DNA of 46,480 bases from Bradyrhizobium sp. CCH5-F6. GTDB taxonomy: Bacteria > Pseudomonadota > Alphaproteobacteria > Rhizobiales > Xanthobacteraceae. The position numbers and the translations under genes were made by a program. Positions 40,241-46,480 of this stretch are shown piece by piece. Position 1 is the first letter of the stretch; each line of letters starts with the position of its first letter. The notes under the pieces are model-generated. The model made no database searches, was not told the DNA's origin, and saw nothing but the letters and a program-made list of their open reading frames with translations. Where the stretch lies: positions 1 through 46,480 of the forward strand of contig NZ_LSIC01000056.1 of NCBI RefSeq assembly GCF_001556045.1, written 5' to 3'.

Positions 40241-40261
40241 CATTGGACAAATTGTCCAATG
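40241..40261. promoter_or_regulatory. Perfect 21-base palindrome between the MFS gene and cyoA
   Basis: Arms CATTGGACAA (40241-40250) and TTGTCCAATG (40252-40261) are exact inverted copies around a central A at 40251. It lies 67 bases upstream of the cyoA start and 91 bases upstream of the MFS start. Ten-base arms without mismatch are unlikely by chance and suggest an operator for a homodimeric regulator; it does not match the FNR/FixK box (TTGAT-N4-ATCAA). The regulator is not encoded next to it in this window. Confidence 0.62.
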
Positions 40262-40328
40262 TCCGGGTTGCTGCGCCGCAGCTACCCGTTGGCTTCGCAA
40301 AGGAAACTCATTCTCAAAGGCTCGGCCC

Positions 40329-41489
40329 GTGTCTCGTCTCAAGATCCTGGCGCTACTACCTCTGGCCGCTGCACTCAGTGGCTGCAACTACGTTGTGCTG
40401 GCGCCGGCCGGCGACATCGCAGCCCAGCAGCGCGACCTCGTCATCATCTCCACCGTCCTGATGCTCCTGATCGTCCTCCCCGTGATGGCTCTGACGGTGC
40501 TGTTCGCCTGGCGCTACCGCCAGGCCAACACCGAGGCCCGCTACGAGCCGGATTGGGATCATTCGACCGCTCTCGAGCTGGTGATCTGGTCGGCGCCGCT
40601 TCTGATCATCGTCTGCCTGGGCGCGCTGACCTGGATGGGCACGCACCTGCTCGATCCCTATCGCACGCTCGGCCGCATCCATGCGGAACGCGCCGTGGAC
40701 CAGTCCAAGGCGCCGCTCGAGGTCGACGTCGTCGCGCTCGATTGGAAATGGCTCTTCATCTATCCGGACTACGGCATCGCCACCGTGAACGAGCTCGCAG
40801 CGCCGGTCGATCGGCCCATCACCTTCCGCATCACCGCGTCCTCGGTGATGAACTCGTTCTACATCCCCGCGCTCGCCGGCCAGATCTACGCAATGCCGGG
40901 CATGGAGACCAAGCTCCACGCCGTCGTCAACCACGTCGGCACCTACAAGGGTTTCTCGGCGAACTACAGCGGCGCCGGCTTCTCCGGCATGCACTTCAAC
41001 TTTAGGGGTCTCGACGACAAGGGCTTTGACGCCTGGATCGCCAGCGCCAAATCGGCCGGTGGCTCGCTCGGCCGCGCCGAATATCTCCAGCTCGAAAAGC
41101 CGAGCCAGAACGAGCCGGTGCGGCGCTGGGGCACCGTCGATGCCGATCTCTACCGCCTGATCCTCAACATGTGCGTCGAGACCGGCAAGATGTGCCAGAG
41201 CGAGATGATGGCGATCGACGCCAAGGGCGGCGCCGGCCATCAGGGCCTGAACAACACGCTGCCGCTGGCCTACGACAAATACGCCCGCCGCGGCACCGCG
41301 CTTGGGCCGGAGCCGAGCTTCGTCGCCGGCACCTGCACGCCGGATGCGCCGCAGGGCAGGACCACCGCCTCGATCACGGCCCCGACCGACACCGCGCCGC
41401 TGCTCGGCGCCGGCCTGAAGCGGCCGTCGTTCACGCCGCTCAAGTCCTCGTCCTTCTTCCTCGGACTGCGTCCGAAATCAGACTCCTAG
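40329..41489 (+). CDS. cyoA: Cytochrome bo3-type ubiquinol oxidase subunit II
   Basis: 386 residues. A lipoprotein signal ends in LAAALSGC with Cys19. Two membrane helices follow (about 37-60 and 83-105), then a periplasmic cupredoxin domain. The CuA ligands of cytochrome c oxidases are absent, and the segment NYSGAGFSGMHFNFRG matches CyoA of quinol oxidases. This marks the complex as a ubiquinol oxidase that receives electrons directly from the quinone pool and pumps protons. It is about 70 residues longer than E. coli CyoA, mostly in a low-complexity tail (TASITAPTDTAPLLG). The start is GTG 40329 after CAAAGG. First gene of cyoABCD. Confidence 0.94.
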   Translation: MSRLKILALLPLAAALSGCNYVVLAPAGDIAAQQRDLVIISTVLMLLIVLPVMALTVLFAWRYRQANTEARYEPDWDHSTALELVIWSAPLLIIVCLGALTWMGTHLLDPYRTLGRIHAERAVDQSKAPLEVDVVALDWKWLFIYPDYGIATVNELAAPVDRPITFRITASSVMNSFYIPALAGQIYAMPGMETKLHAVVNHVGTYKGFSANYSGAGFSGMHFNFRGLDDKGFDAWIASAKSAGGSLGRAEYLQLEKPSQNEPVRRWGTVDADLYRLILNMCVETGKMCQSEMMAIDAKGGAGHQGLNNTLPLAYDKYARRGTALGPEPSFVAGTCTPDAPQGRTTASITAPTDTAPLLGAGLKRPSFTPLKSSSFFLGLRPKSDS

Positions 41490-41501
41490 TAGAGATCCCG
41501 C

Positions 41502-43499
41502 ATGTCTCCTGATCTTCCCAAGCTCATCTTCGGCCGGCTCGGCTTCGAATCGCTGCCGCTGCACGAGCCGATCGTCGTCGGCACCTTCGTGGTGGTCGCG
41601 CTCGGCGGCGCCGCGCTGCTCGGCGGCCTCACCTATTTCCGCCTCTGGGGCTATCTCTGGCGCGAATGGTTCACCAGCGTGGACCACAAGCGCATCGGCA
41701 TCATGTACATGATCCTCGGCATCGTGATGCTGTTGCGCGGCTTCGCCGACGCGCTGATGATGCGCGGCCAGCAGATGCTCGCCTTTGGCGGCTCCGAAGG
41801 CTATCTCAACGCCCATCATTACGACCAAGTCTTCACCGCCCACGGCGTGATCATGATCTTCTTCGTGGCGATGCCGCTGGTCACCGGCCTGATGAACTAC
41901 GTCGTGCCGCTCCAGATCGGCGCGCGCGACGTGTCGTTCCCGTTCCTGAACAATTTCAGCTTCTGGATGACGGTCGGGGGCGCGGTGCTGGTGATGGCCT
42001 CGCTGTTCATCGGCGAATTCGCCCGCACGGGCTGGCTGGCTTATCCGCCGCTGTCGAACATCGGCTACAGTCCCGATGTCGGCGTCGACTATTACATCTG
42101 GGCACTCCAGATCGCCGGCGTCGGAACGACGTTGTCCGGCATCAACCTGATCTGCACCATCGTCAAGCTGCGGTGCCCCGGGATGACGATGATGAAGATG
42201 CCGGTGTTCACCTGGACCTCGCTCTGCACCAACGTGCTGATCGTCGCCTCCTTCCCCGTCCTGACCGTCGTGCTCGCGCTGCTGTCGCTCGACCGCTACG
42301 TCGGCACCAACTTCTTCACGAACGATTTCGGCGGCAGCCCGATGATGTACGTGAACCTGATCTGGATCTGGGGCCACCCCGAGGTCTACATCCTGGTTCT
42401 CCCCGCCTTCGGCATCTTCTCCGAGGTTACCTCGACCTTCTCCGGCAAGCGGCTGTTCGGCTACACCTCGATGGTCTACGCCACGGTGGTCATCACCATC
42501 CTGTCGTACCTCGTCTGGCTGCACCACTTCTTCACGATGGGCTCGGGCGCCAGCGTCAACTCGTTCTTCGGCATCACGACGATGATCATCTCGATCCCGA
42601 CGGGCGCGAAGATGTTCAACTGGCTGTTCACGATGTACCGCGGCCGCATCCGGTACGAATTGCCGATGATGTGGACCGTCGCCTTCATGCTGACCTTCGT
42701 GATCGGCGGCATGACCGGCGTGCTGCTGGCGGTGCCGCCGGCCGACTTCGTGCTGCACAACAGCCTGTTCCTGATCGCACACTTCCACAACGTCATCATC
42801 GGCGGCGTCGTGTTCGGCGCGTTCGCCGGCATCAACTACTGGTTCCCGAAGGCGTTCGGCTTCAAGCTCGATCCGTTCTGGGGCAAGATGTCGTTCTGGT
42901 TCTGGGTCACCGGCTTCTATCTCGCCTTCATGCCGCTCTACGTGCTCGGCCTGATGGGCGTGACCCGCCGCCTGCGCGTGTTCGAAGATCCCTCGCTTCA
43001 GATCTGGTTCGTCATCGCCGCGATCGGTGCCCTCTTCATCTTCATCGGCATTCTCTCGATGCTGATGCAGTTCGCAGTCAGCCTGCTCAGGCGCGAGCAG
43101 CTCAAGGACGTCACCGGCGATCCCTGGGACGCGCGCACGCTGGAATGGGCGACCTCTTCGCCGCCGCCGGACTACAACTTCGCCTTCACCCCAGTCGTGC
43201 ACGACAATGACGCGTGGTGGGACATGAAGAGGCGCGGCTACCAGCGTCCGCTGACCGGGTTCAAGCCGATCCACATGCCCCGCAGCACCGGAACCGGCAT
43301 CATCCTCGCCGGCCTTGCCACCGCAATGGGTTTTGGCCTGGTCTGGTACATGTGGTGGCTCGCCGCCGTGAGCTTCATCGCGATGCTCGCCGTCGGCATC
43401 GGTCACACCTTCAACTATCACCGCGACTTCGACATTCCGGCTGAAGACATCATCCGGACCGAAGACGCGCGCACCAAGCTGCTCGCCGGAGCCAAGTAA
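41502..43499 (+). CDS. cyoB: Cytochrome bo3-type ubiquinol oxidase subunit I
   Basis: 665 residues (E. coli CyoB has 663), about 15 membrane helices. Catalytic and cofactor residues are in place: heme ligand His in [11 protein letters not shown], CuB ligands in [15 protein letters not shown] (His with cross-linked Tyr) and [11 protein letters not shown], and high-spin heme ligand His in [12 protein letters not shown]. The ubiquinol site residues known from E. coli (Arg71, Asp75, His98, Gln101) are seen in [16 protein letters not shown] and [10 protein letters not shown]. It is therefore a competent quinol oxidase reducing O2 to water. Twelve bases after cyoA; its TAA is immediately followed by the cyoC ATG. 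Confidence 0.97.
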   Translation: MSPDLPKLIFGRLGFESLPLHEPIVVGTFVVVALGGAALLGGLTYFRLWGYLWREWFTSVDHKRIGIMYMILGIVMLLRGFADALMMRGQQMLAFGGSEGYLNAHHYDQVFTAHGVIMIFFVAMPLVTGLMNYVVPLQIGARDVSFPFLNNFSFWMTVGGAVLVMASLFIGEFARTGWLAYPPLSNIGYSPDVGVDYYIWALQIAGVGTTLSGINLICTIVKLRCPGMTMMKMPVFTWTSLCTNVLIVASFPVLTVVLALLSLDRYVGTNFFTNDFGGSPMMYVNLIWIWGHPEVYILVLPAFGIFSEVTSTFSGKRLFGYTSMVYATVVITILSYLVWLHHFFTMGSGASVNSFFGITTMIISIPTGAKMFNWLFTMYRGRIRYELPMMWTVAFMLTFVIGGMTGVLLAVPPADFVLHNSLFLIAHFHNVIIGGVVFGAFAGINYWFPKAFGFKLDPFWGKMSFWFWVTGFYLAFMPLYVLGLMGVTRRLRVFEDPSLQIWFVIAAIGALFIFIGILSMLMQFAVSLLRREQLKDVTGDPWDARTLEWATSSPPPDYNFAFTPVVHDNDAWWDMKRRGYQRPLTGFKPIHMPRSTGTGIILAGLATAMGFGLVWYMWWLAAVSFIAMLAVGIGHTFNYHRDFDIPAEDIIRTEDARTKLLAGAK

Positions 43500-44129
43500 A
43501 TGACCATCGCTGTCAATCCCTCGCAGGCCGGCGAGCCGGTCTTCTACCTCGCCGACGAACATCCGCACCCGGAAGGCTGGAGCACGTCGCTCGGCTTCTG
43601 GATCTACCTGATGAGCGACTGCCTCATCTTCGCGATCCTGTTCGCCACCTACGGCGTGCTCGGCGGCAATTACGCCGCCGGGCCCGCCCCGAAGGACCTG
43701 TTCGACCTGAACCTGGTCGCGTTGAACACCTCGATGCTGCTGCTGTCGTCGATCACCTATGGCTTTGCGATGCTGACGATGCAGCAGAACAAGGTCGCGC
43801 AGACGCAAGCGTGGCTGGCGATCACCGGCCTGTTCGGCCTCGCCTTCATCGGCATCGAGCTCACCGAGTTCGCCCACATGATCCACGAGGGCGCCACCCC
43901 GCAGCGCAGCGCCTTCCTGTCCGCCTTCTTCACCCTGGTCGGCACCCACGGCCTGCACGTCACCTGCGGCCTGATCTGGCTGGTGACCCTCATGGTGCAG
44001 GTCCAGAAGTTCGGCCTGATCGAGGCCAATCGCCGCCGCCTGATGTGCCTGTCGATGTTCTGGCATTTCCTCGACGTGATCTGGATCGGCGTCTTCACCT
44101 TCGTCTATCTCCTGGGAGTTCTGCGATGA
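43500..44129 (+). CDS. cyoC: Cytochrome bo3-type ubiquinol oxidase subunit III
   Basis: 209 residues with five membrane helices (first around LGFWIYLMSDCLIFAILFAT). Conserved text such as MSDCLIFAILFATYGVL, SSITYGFAMLTM, GIELTEFAHMIHEGATP and GTHGLHVTCGLIWL is typical of CyoC; the Glu and His of ELTEFAHMIHEG line the lipid-filled cleft of subunit III. It stabilises the oxidase and its proton pumping. The ATG directly abuts the cyoB stop, and its own stop overlaps cyoD by four bases (ATGA), giving tight coupling across the operon. Confidence 0.95.
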   Translation: MTIAVNPSQAGEPVFYLADEHPHPEGWSTSLGFWIYLMSDCLIFAILFATYGVLGGNYAAGPAPKDLFDLNLVALNTSMLLLSSITYGFAMLTMQQNKVAQTQAWLAITGLFGLAFIGIELTEFAHMIHEGATPQRSAFLSAFFTLVGTHGLHVTCGLIWLVTLMVQVQKFGLIEANRRRLMCLSMFWHFLDVIWIGVFTFVYLLGVLR

Positions 44130-44506
44130 ACACCGATGCCCATGCCGCCCATGCGGACGACCATCACCACGGCGACGGCCACGCCCATGGCTCCTTCTCG
44201 AGCTACATGCTCGGCTTCGTGCTCTCGGTCGTGCTCACGGCGATTCCGTTCTGGCTCGTGATGAGCGGTATACTGCCGAGCAAGCAGATCACCGCGCTGG
44301 TGATCATGGCCTTCGCGGTCGTGCAGATCGTCGTGCACATGATCTACTTCCTGCACATGAACACGGCCTCCGAGAACGGCTGGAGCATGATGGCGTTGAT
44401 CTTCACCATCGTCATGGTGGTGATCGCGCTGTCGGGTTCGCTGTGGGTGATGAGCCACCTCAACAACAACATGATGCCGATGCACCAGATGAGCGGGATG
44501 AAGTGA
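44126..44506 (+). CDS. cyoD: Cytochrome bo3-type ubiquinol oxidase subunit IV, His-rich N-terminus
   Basis: 126 residues with three membrane helices (about 28-48, 56-76, 86-106). The body SYMLGFVLSVVLTAIPFWLV and IVVHMIYFLHMN match CyoD, a small subunit needed for assembly around the CuB site. Unlike E. coli CyoD (109 residues) it has an extended N-terminus DAHAAHADDHHHGDGHAHG with eight His, and a Met/His-rich end (NNNMMPMHQMSGMK); both could bind copper or other metals. It overlaps cyoC by four bases and the SURF1 gene by four (GTGA). Confidence 0.93.
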   Translation: MNTDAHAAHADDHHHGDGHAHGSFSSYMLGFVLSVVLTAIPFWLVMSGILPSKQITALVIMAFAVVQIVVHMIYFLHMNTASENGWSMMALIFTIVMVVIALSGSLWVMSHLNNNMMPMHQMSGMK

Positions 44507-45351
44507 GCGAGGCCGGGATCGTAACAGTCAAGGCAGAGGGGACGCGCGGCCATGCCGTGCGCCCTTCGCTGTGGCTTACGGTCCTCTCGCTCGCGGCCTT
44601 CGCGACCCTGATCGCGCTCGGCGTCTGGCAGATCGAGCGCCGCGCCTGGAAGCTGGCGCTGATCGAGCGCGTCGAGCAGCGCGCTCATGCCCCGGCGGTG
44701 CCGATCCCCGAGCCCGCGTCATGGCCCTCGATCTCCGCAGCGAACGACGAATACAAGCATGTCCGTGTCACCGGCCGCTTCCTGCACGACCGCGAGACGC
44801 TGGTTCAGGCCGTCACCGAGGAAGGTCCCGGTTATTGGGTGCTGACGCCGCTTGAGCGCGACGACGGCACGCAGATCCTGGTCAACCGCGGCTTCGTGCC
44901 ATCCGAGCGGCGCGACGCATCGACGCGCCGGGACGGCAATTCCGACGGTCAGGTCGAGATCACCGGCCTCCTCCGCATGACCGAGCCGAAGGGCGGGTTT
45001 CTCCGGAACAATGTGCCGCAGCACAACCGCTGGTACTCGCGGGACGTCGCCGCCATTGCGGCGGCGCGCGGCCTGCGCGACGTCGCGCCCTTCTTCGTGG
45101 ATGCCGATGCCAGATCACAAATTGCCGGCGGGCCTATCGGCGGATTGACCGTGATCCGCTTTCCCAATAACCACCTGATCTACGCGCTGACGTGGTTTGC
45201 CCTGGCTTTCATGCTGGCTGGCCGGCTTTTCGTCACATTCGGCGGCGGGCTGTTCCGCCGCAGGCGCTTCGTCCAGGAACCGGACGGCGGCTCGGATGCC
45301 GCCACCCGCAGGACGGGATCAGATGCTGGAACGATCGTCGAGCCTGGCTGA
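44503..45351 (+). CDS. SURF1-family oxidase assembly protein
   Basis: 282 residues. Two membrane helices flank a periplasmic domain: the first at about 24-42 (SLWLTVLSLAAFATLIALG) and the second near 225-245 (LIYALTWFALAFMLAG). The family hallmark LGVWQIERRAWKLALI follows the first helix, and GYWVLTPLERDDGTQILVNRGFVP and YSRDVAAIAAARGL are typical of the core. SURF1 proteins help deliver heme to subunit I of heme-copper oxidases, so this one most likely serves the Cyo complex. The start is GTG 44503, overlapping the cyoD stop as GTGA. Its 3' end overlaps the sensor kinase gene by 29 bases. Confidence 0.92.
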   Translation: MSEAGIVTVKAEGTRGHAVRPSLWLTVLSLAAFATLIALGVWQIERRAWKLALIERVEQRAHAPAVPIPEPASWPSISAANDEYKHVRVTGRFLHDRETLVQAVTEEGPGYWVLTPLERDDGTQILVNRGFVPSERRDASTRRDGNSDGQVEITGLLRMTEPKGGFLRNNVPQHNRWYSRDVAAIAAARGLRDVAPFFVDADARSQIAGGPIGGLTVIRFPNNHLIYALTWFALAFMLAGRLFVTFGGGLFRRRRFVQEPDGGSDAATRRTGSDAGTIVEPG

Positions 45352-46480
45352 CGACGGGAAGACGCTTTCCCAAACACTTGCGCGTGGCGAGACCGTCGTC
45401 ACGCGGCAATCGCAGGCGGACGCGCGCGGTGAGCTGATCGGCACGGCGCCCGCCGACGATGAGACCAATCGCAAGAACATGGCGCTGCTGATCCAGCTGC
45501 GCTGGACCGCCGTGGTCGGCCAGATCGTGACCATCGGCGTCGTGCATTTTGGCTTGGACATTCCTCTGCCGCTGGAGCGGATGGGCGCGGTGATCGGCGC
45601 GCTGGTGCTGCTCAACGCCTCGAGCCTGGTCTGGGTGCGCCACCGCGCTGCCATCACCAACAACGAGCTCCTGGTCGCCTTGATGCTGGACGTCGCGGCG
45701 CTGACCGCGCAGCTCTACCTGTCCGGCGGCGCCACCAATCCCTTTACCTCGCTGTTCCTGCTCCAGGTGACGCTGGGTGCGGTTTTGCTCGATGCCCGCT
45801 CAACCTGGTCGCTGGTGGCCCTGACCTGCGCGAGTTTCGTGTGGCTGACGCTTGCCTACCGGCCACTCGACCTGCCGCCAAATCCCTTCAGCGAGGCCTA
45901 CAGCCTCACCGTGACGGGCATGCTGCTCGGCTTCGTCCTCAATGCCGTGCTGATGGTGGTGTTCGTCACCCGCATCAACAGGAATTTGCGCGAGCGCGAC
46001 GCGCATCTGGCGGCGCTGCGCCAGCATGCGGCCGAGCAGGACCACATCGTGCGGATGGGCCTGCTCGCCTCCGGCGCGGCGCACGAGCTCGGCACGCCGC
46101 TGGCCTCGCTGTCGGTGATCCTCAGCGACTGGCGCCGCATGCCGGATCTTGCTGCGGATCAGGAGCTCGCCGAGGATCTTGCGGAGATGGAGACCTCGCT
46201 GCAGCGCTGCAAGTCGATCGTGACGGGCATCCTGGTGTCGGCGGGCGAAGCGCGCGGCGAAGGCTCCTCGCCGACGACGGTGACGGCCTTCGTCACCGCG
46301 CTGGTGGAGGAATGGCGCGACGCGCGCTCGGCACGCACACTTTATTTCGTCAACACGTTCGGCGAGGACGTCGCGATCGTCTCCGACGTCGCGCTGAAGC
46401 AGGTGATCTTCAACGTGCTCGACAACGCCTATGAGGTCTCGCGTGACTGGGTCGAGCTCGTCGCCGAGCGCGAAGGCGAC
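45323..46480 (+). CDS. RegB/PrrB/ActS-type redox sensor histidine kinase (partial, runs off the window)
   Basis: 386 residues are visible before the edge. About six membrane helices (50-210) include the segment YLSGGATNPF, whose GGxxNPF (135-141) is the conserved quinone-sensing heptad of RegB. The dimerisation/H-box is LLASGAAHELGTPLASL with phospho-acceptor His254, and a Cys296 in LQRCKSIVTGI sits about 42 residues later, close to the spacing of the redox Cys in RegB (His225 to Cys265 in Rhodobacter). The N-box begins QVIFNVLDNAYEVS. RegB/ActS kinases read the quinone pool and control oxidases, CO2 fixation and nitrogen genes with a response regulator. The gene starts inside SURF1 (29-base overlap); a downstream ATG 45479 is an alternative. 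Confidence 0.92.
   Translation, partial: MLERSSSLADDGKTLSQTLARGETVVTRQSQADARGELIGTAPADDETNRKNMALLIQLRWTAVVGQIVTIGVVHFGLDIPLPLERMGAVIGALVLLNASSLVWVRHRAAITNNELLVALMLDVAALTAQLYLSGGATNPFTSLFLLQVTLGAVLLDARSTWSLVALTCASFVWLTLAYRPLDLPPNPFSEAYSLTVTGMLLGFVLNAVLMVVFVTRINRNLRERDAHLAALRQHAAEQDHIVRMGLLASGAAHELGTPLASLSVILSDWRRMPDLAADQELAEDLAEMETSLQRCKSIVTGILVSAGEARGEGSSPTTVTAFVTALVEEWRDARSARTLYFVNTFGEDVAIVSDVALKQVIFNVLDNAYEVSRDWVELVAEREGD

Noticed and set aside
41478..44066. 862-residue open frame on the minus strand opposite cyoB and cyoC
   Set aside because: Its composition is mostly His, Asp, Glu, Gln and Arg, the usual shadow of high-GC membrane-protein genes on the other strand. No ribosome site, domain or signal is visible, and cyoB/cyoC opposite it are unmistakable.

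Overview
The window is high-GC DNA from an alphaproteobacterium. Overall gene content (gentisate and acyl-CoA catabolism, orphan periplasmic solute-binding proteins, a cyo quinol oxidase, a RegB-type kinase), Tat-type signals and several families of intergenic palindromic repeats point to Bradyrhizobium or a close relative in the Nitrobacteraceae. The genus is an inference; no ribosomal RNA is present. Genes are dense and arranged in short operons, many with ATGA/GTGA overlaps. One tRNA gene (tRNA-Arg, anticodon CCU) is present. I see no transposase, integrase, CRISPR array or phage gene.

Layout. 130-2484: MarR regulator plus glutathione-dependent maleylpyruvate/maleylacetoacetate isomerase, divergent from gentisate 1,2-dioxygenase, with a promoter/operator between them. 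2597-5275: a NitT/TauT-type ABC importer (solute-binding protein, ATPase, permease). 5397-8283: a small secreted protein, a LiuC/AtuE-like crotonase, a PanE-like reductase and an alpha/beta hydrolase. 8399-14844: a compact acyl-CoA degradation island in which TetR and acyl-CoA ligase are divergent from SCP2-type thiolase, two half-size MaoC-like proteins, an SDR and an acyl-CoA dehydrogenase; a perfect TTACCCATGGGTAA palindrome lies between the two arms. 14861-16707: AraC regulator divergent from an alpha/beta hydrolase. 16765-19247: LysR regulator divergent from DoxX, a Tat-exported DsrE-like protein and a Tat-exported TlpA-like thioredoxin. 19254-21433: amidohydrolase, GYF_2/DUF2569 membrane protein, tRNA-Arg. 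21537-25115: a run of four genes, namely acyl-CoA ligase, RraA-type aldolase, cupin and a Bug-family (TTT) solute receptor, without TctA/TctB membrane partners.

25347-28416 holds small envelope and stress proteins and a second PanE-like reductase. 28574-35993 is a second acyl-CoA region: SDR divergent from a two-gene acyl-CoA dehydrogenase pair, then three genes for crotonases and a VOC protein, and an orphan branched-chain-amino-acid-type solute-binding protein. 36339-38634 encodes an SNase/OB-like secreted protein and an M48 metalloprotease lipoprotein. 38821-40149 is an MFS transporter. 40329 to the right edge is cyoABCD, SURF1 and the N-terminal 386 residues of a RegB/PrrB/ActS-type redox sensor kinase, all on one strand with overlapping or abutting junctions from cyoB onward.

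The most interesting candidates are the periplasmic DoxX-DsrE-TlpA module, the joining of a quinol oxidase operon to a RegB-like redox sensor (with a perfect 21-base palindrome upstream of cyoA), and the acyl-CoA island whose hydratase appears split into catalytic and non-catalytic halves. I did not find anything I would confidently call a wholly new system.
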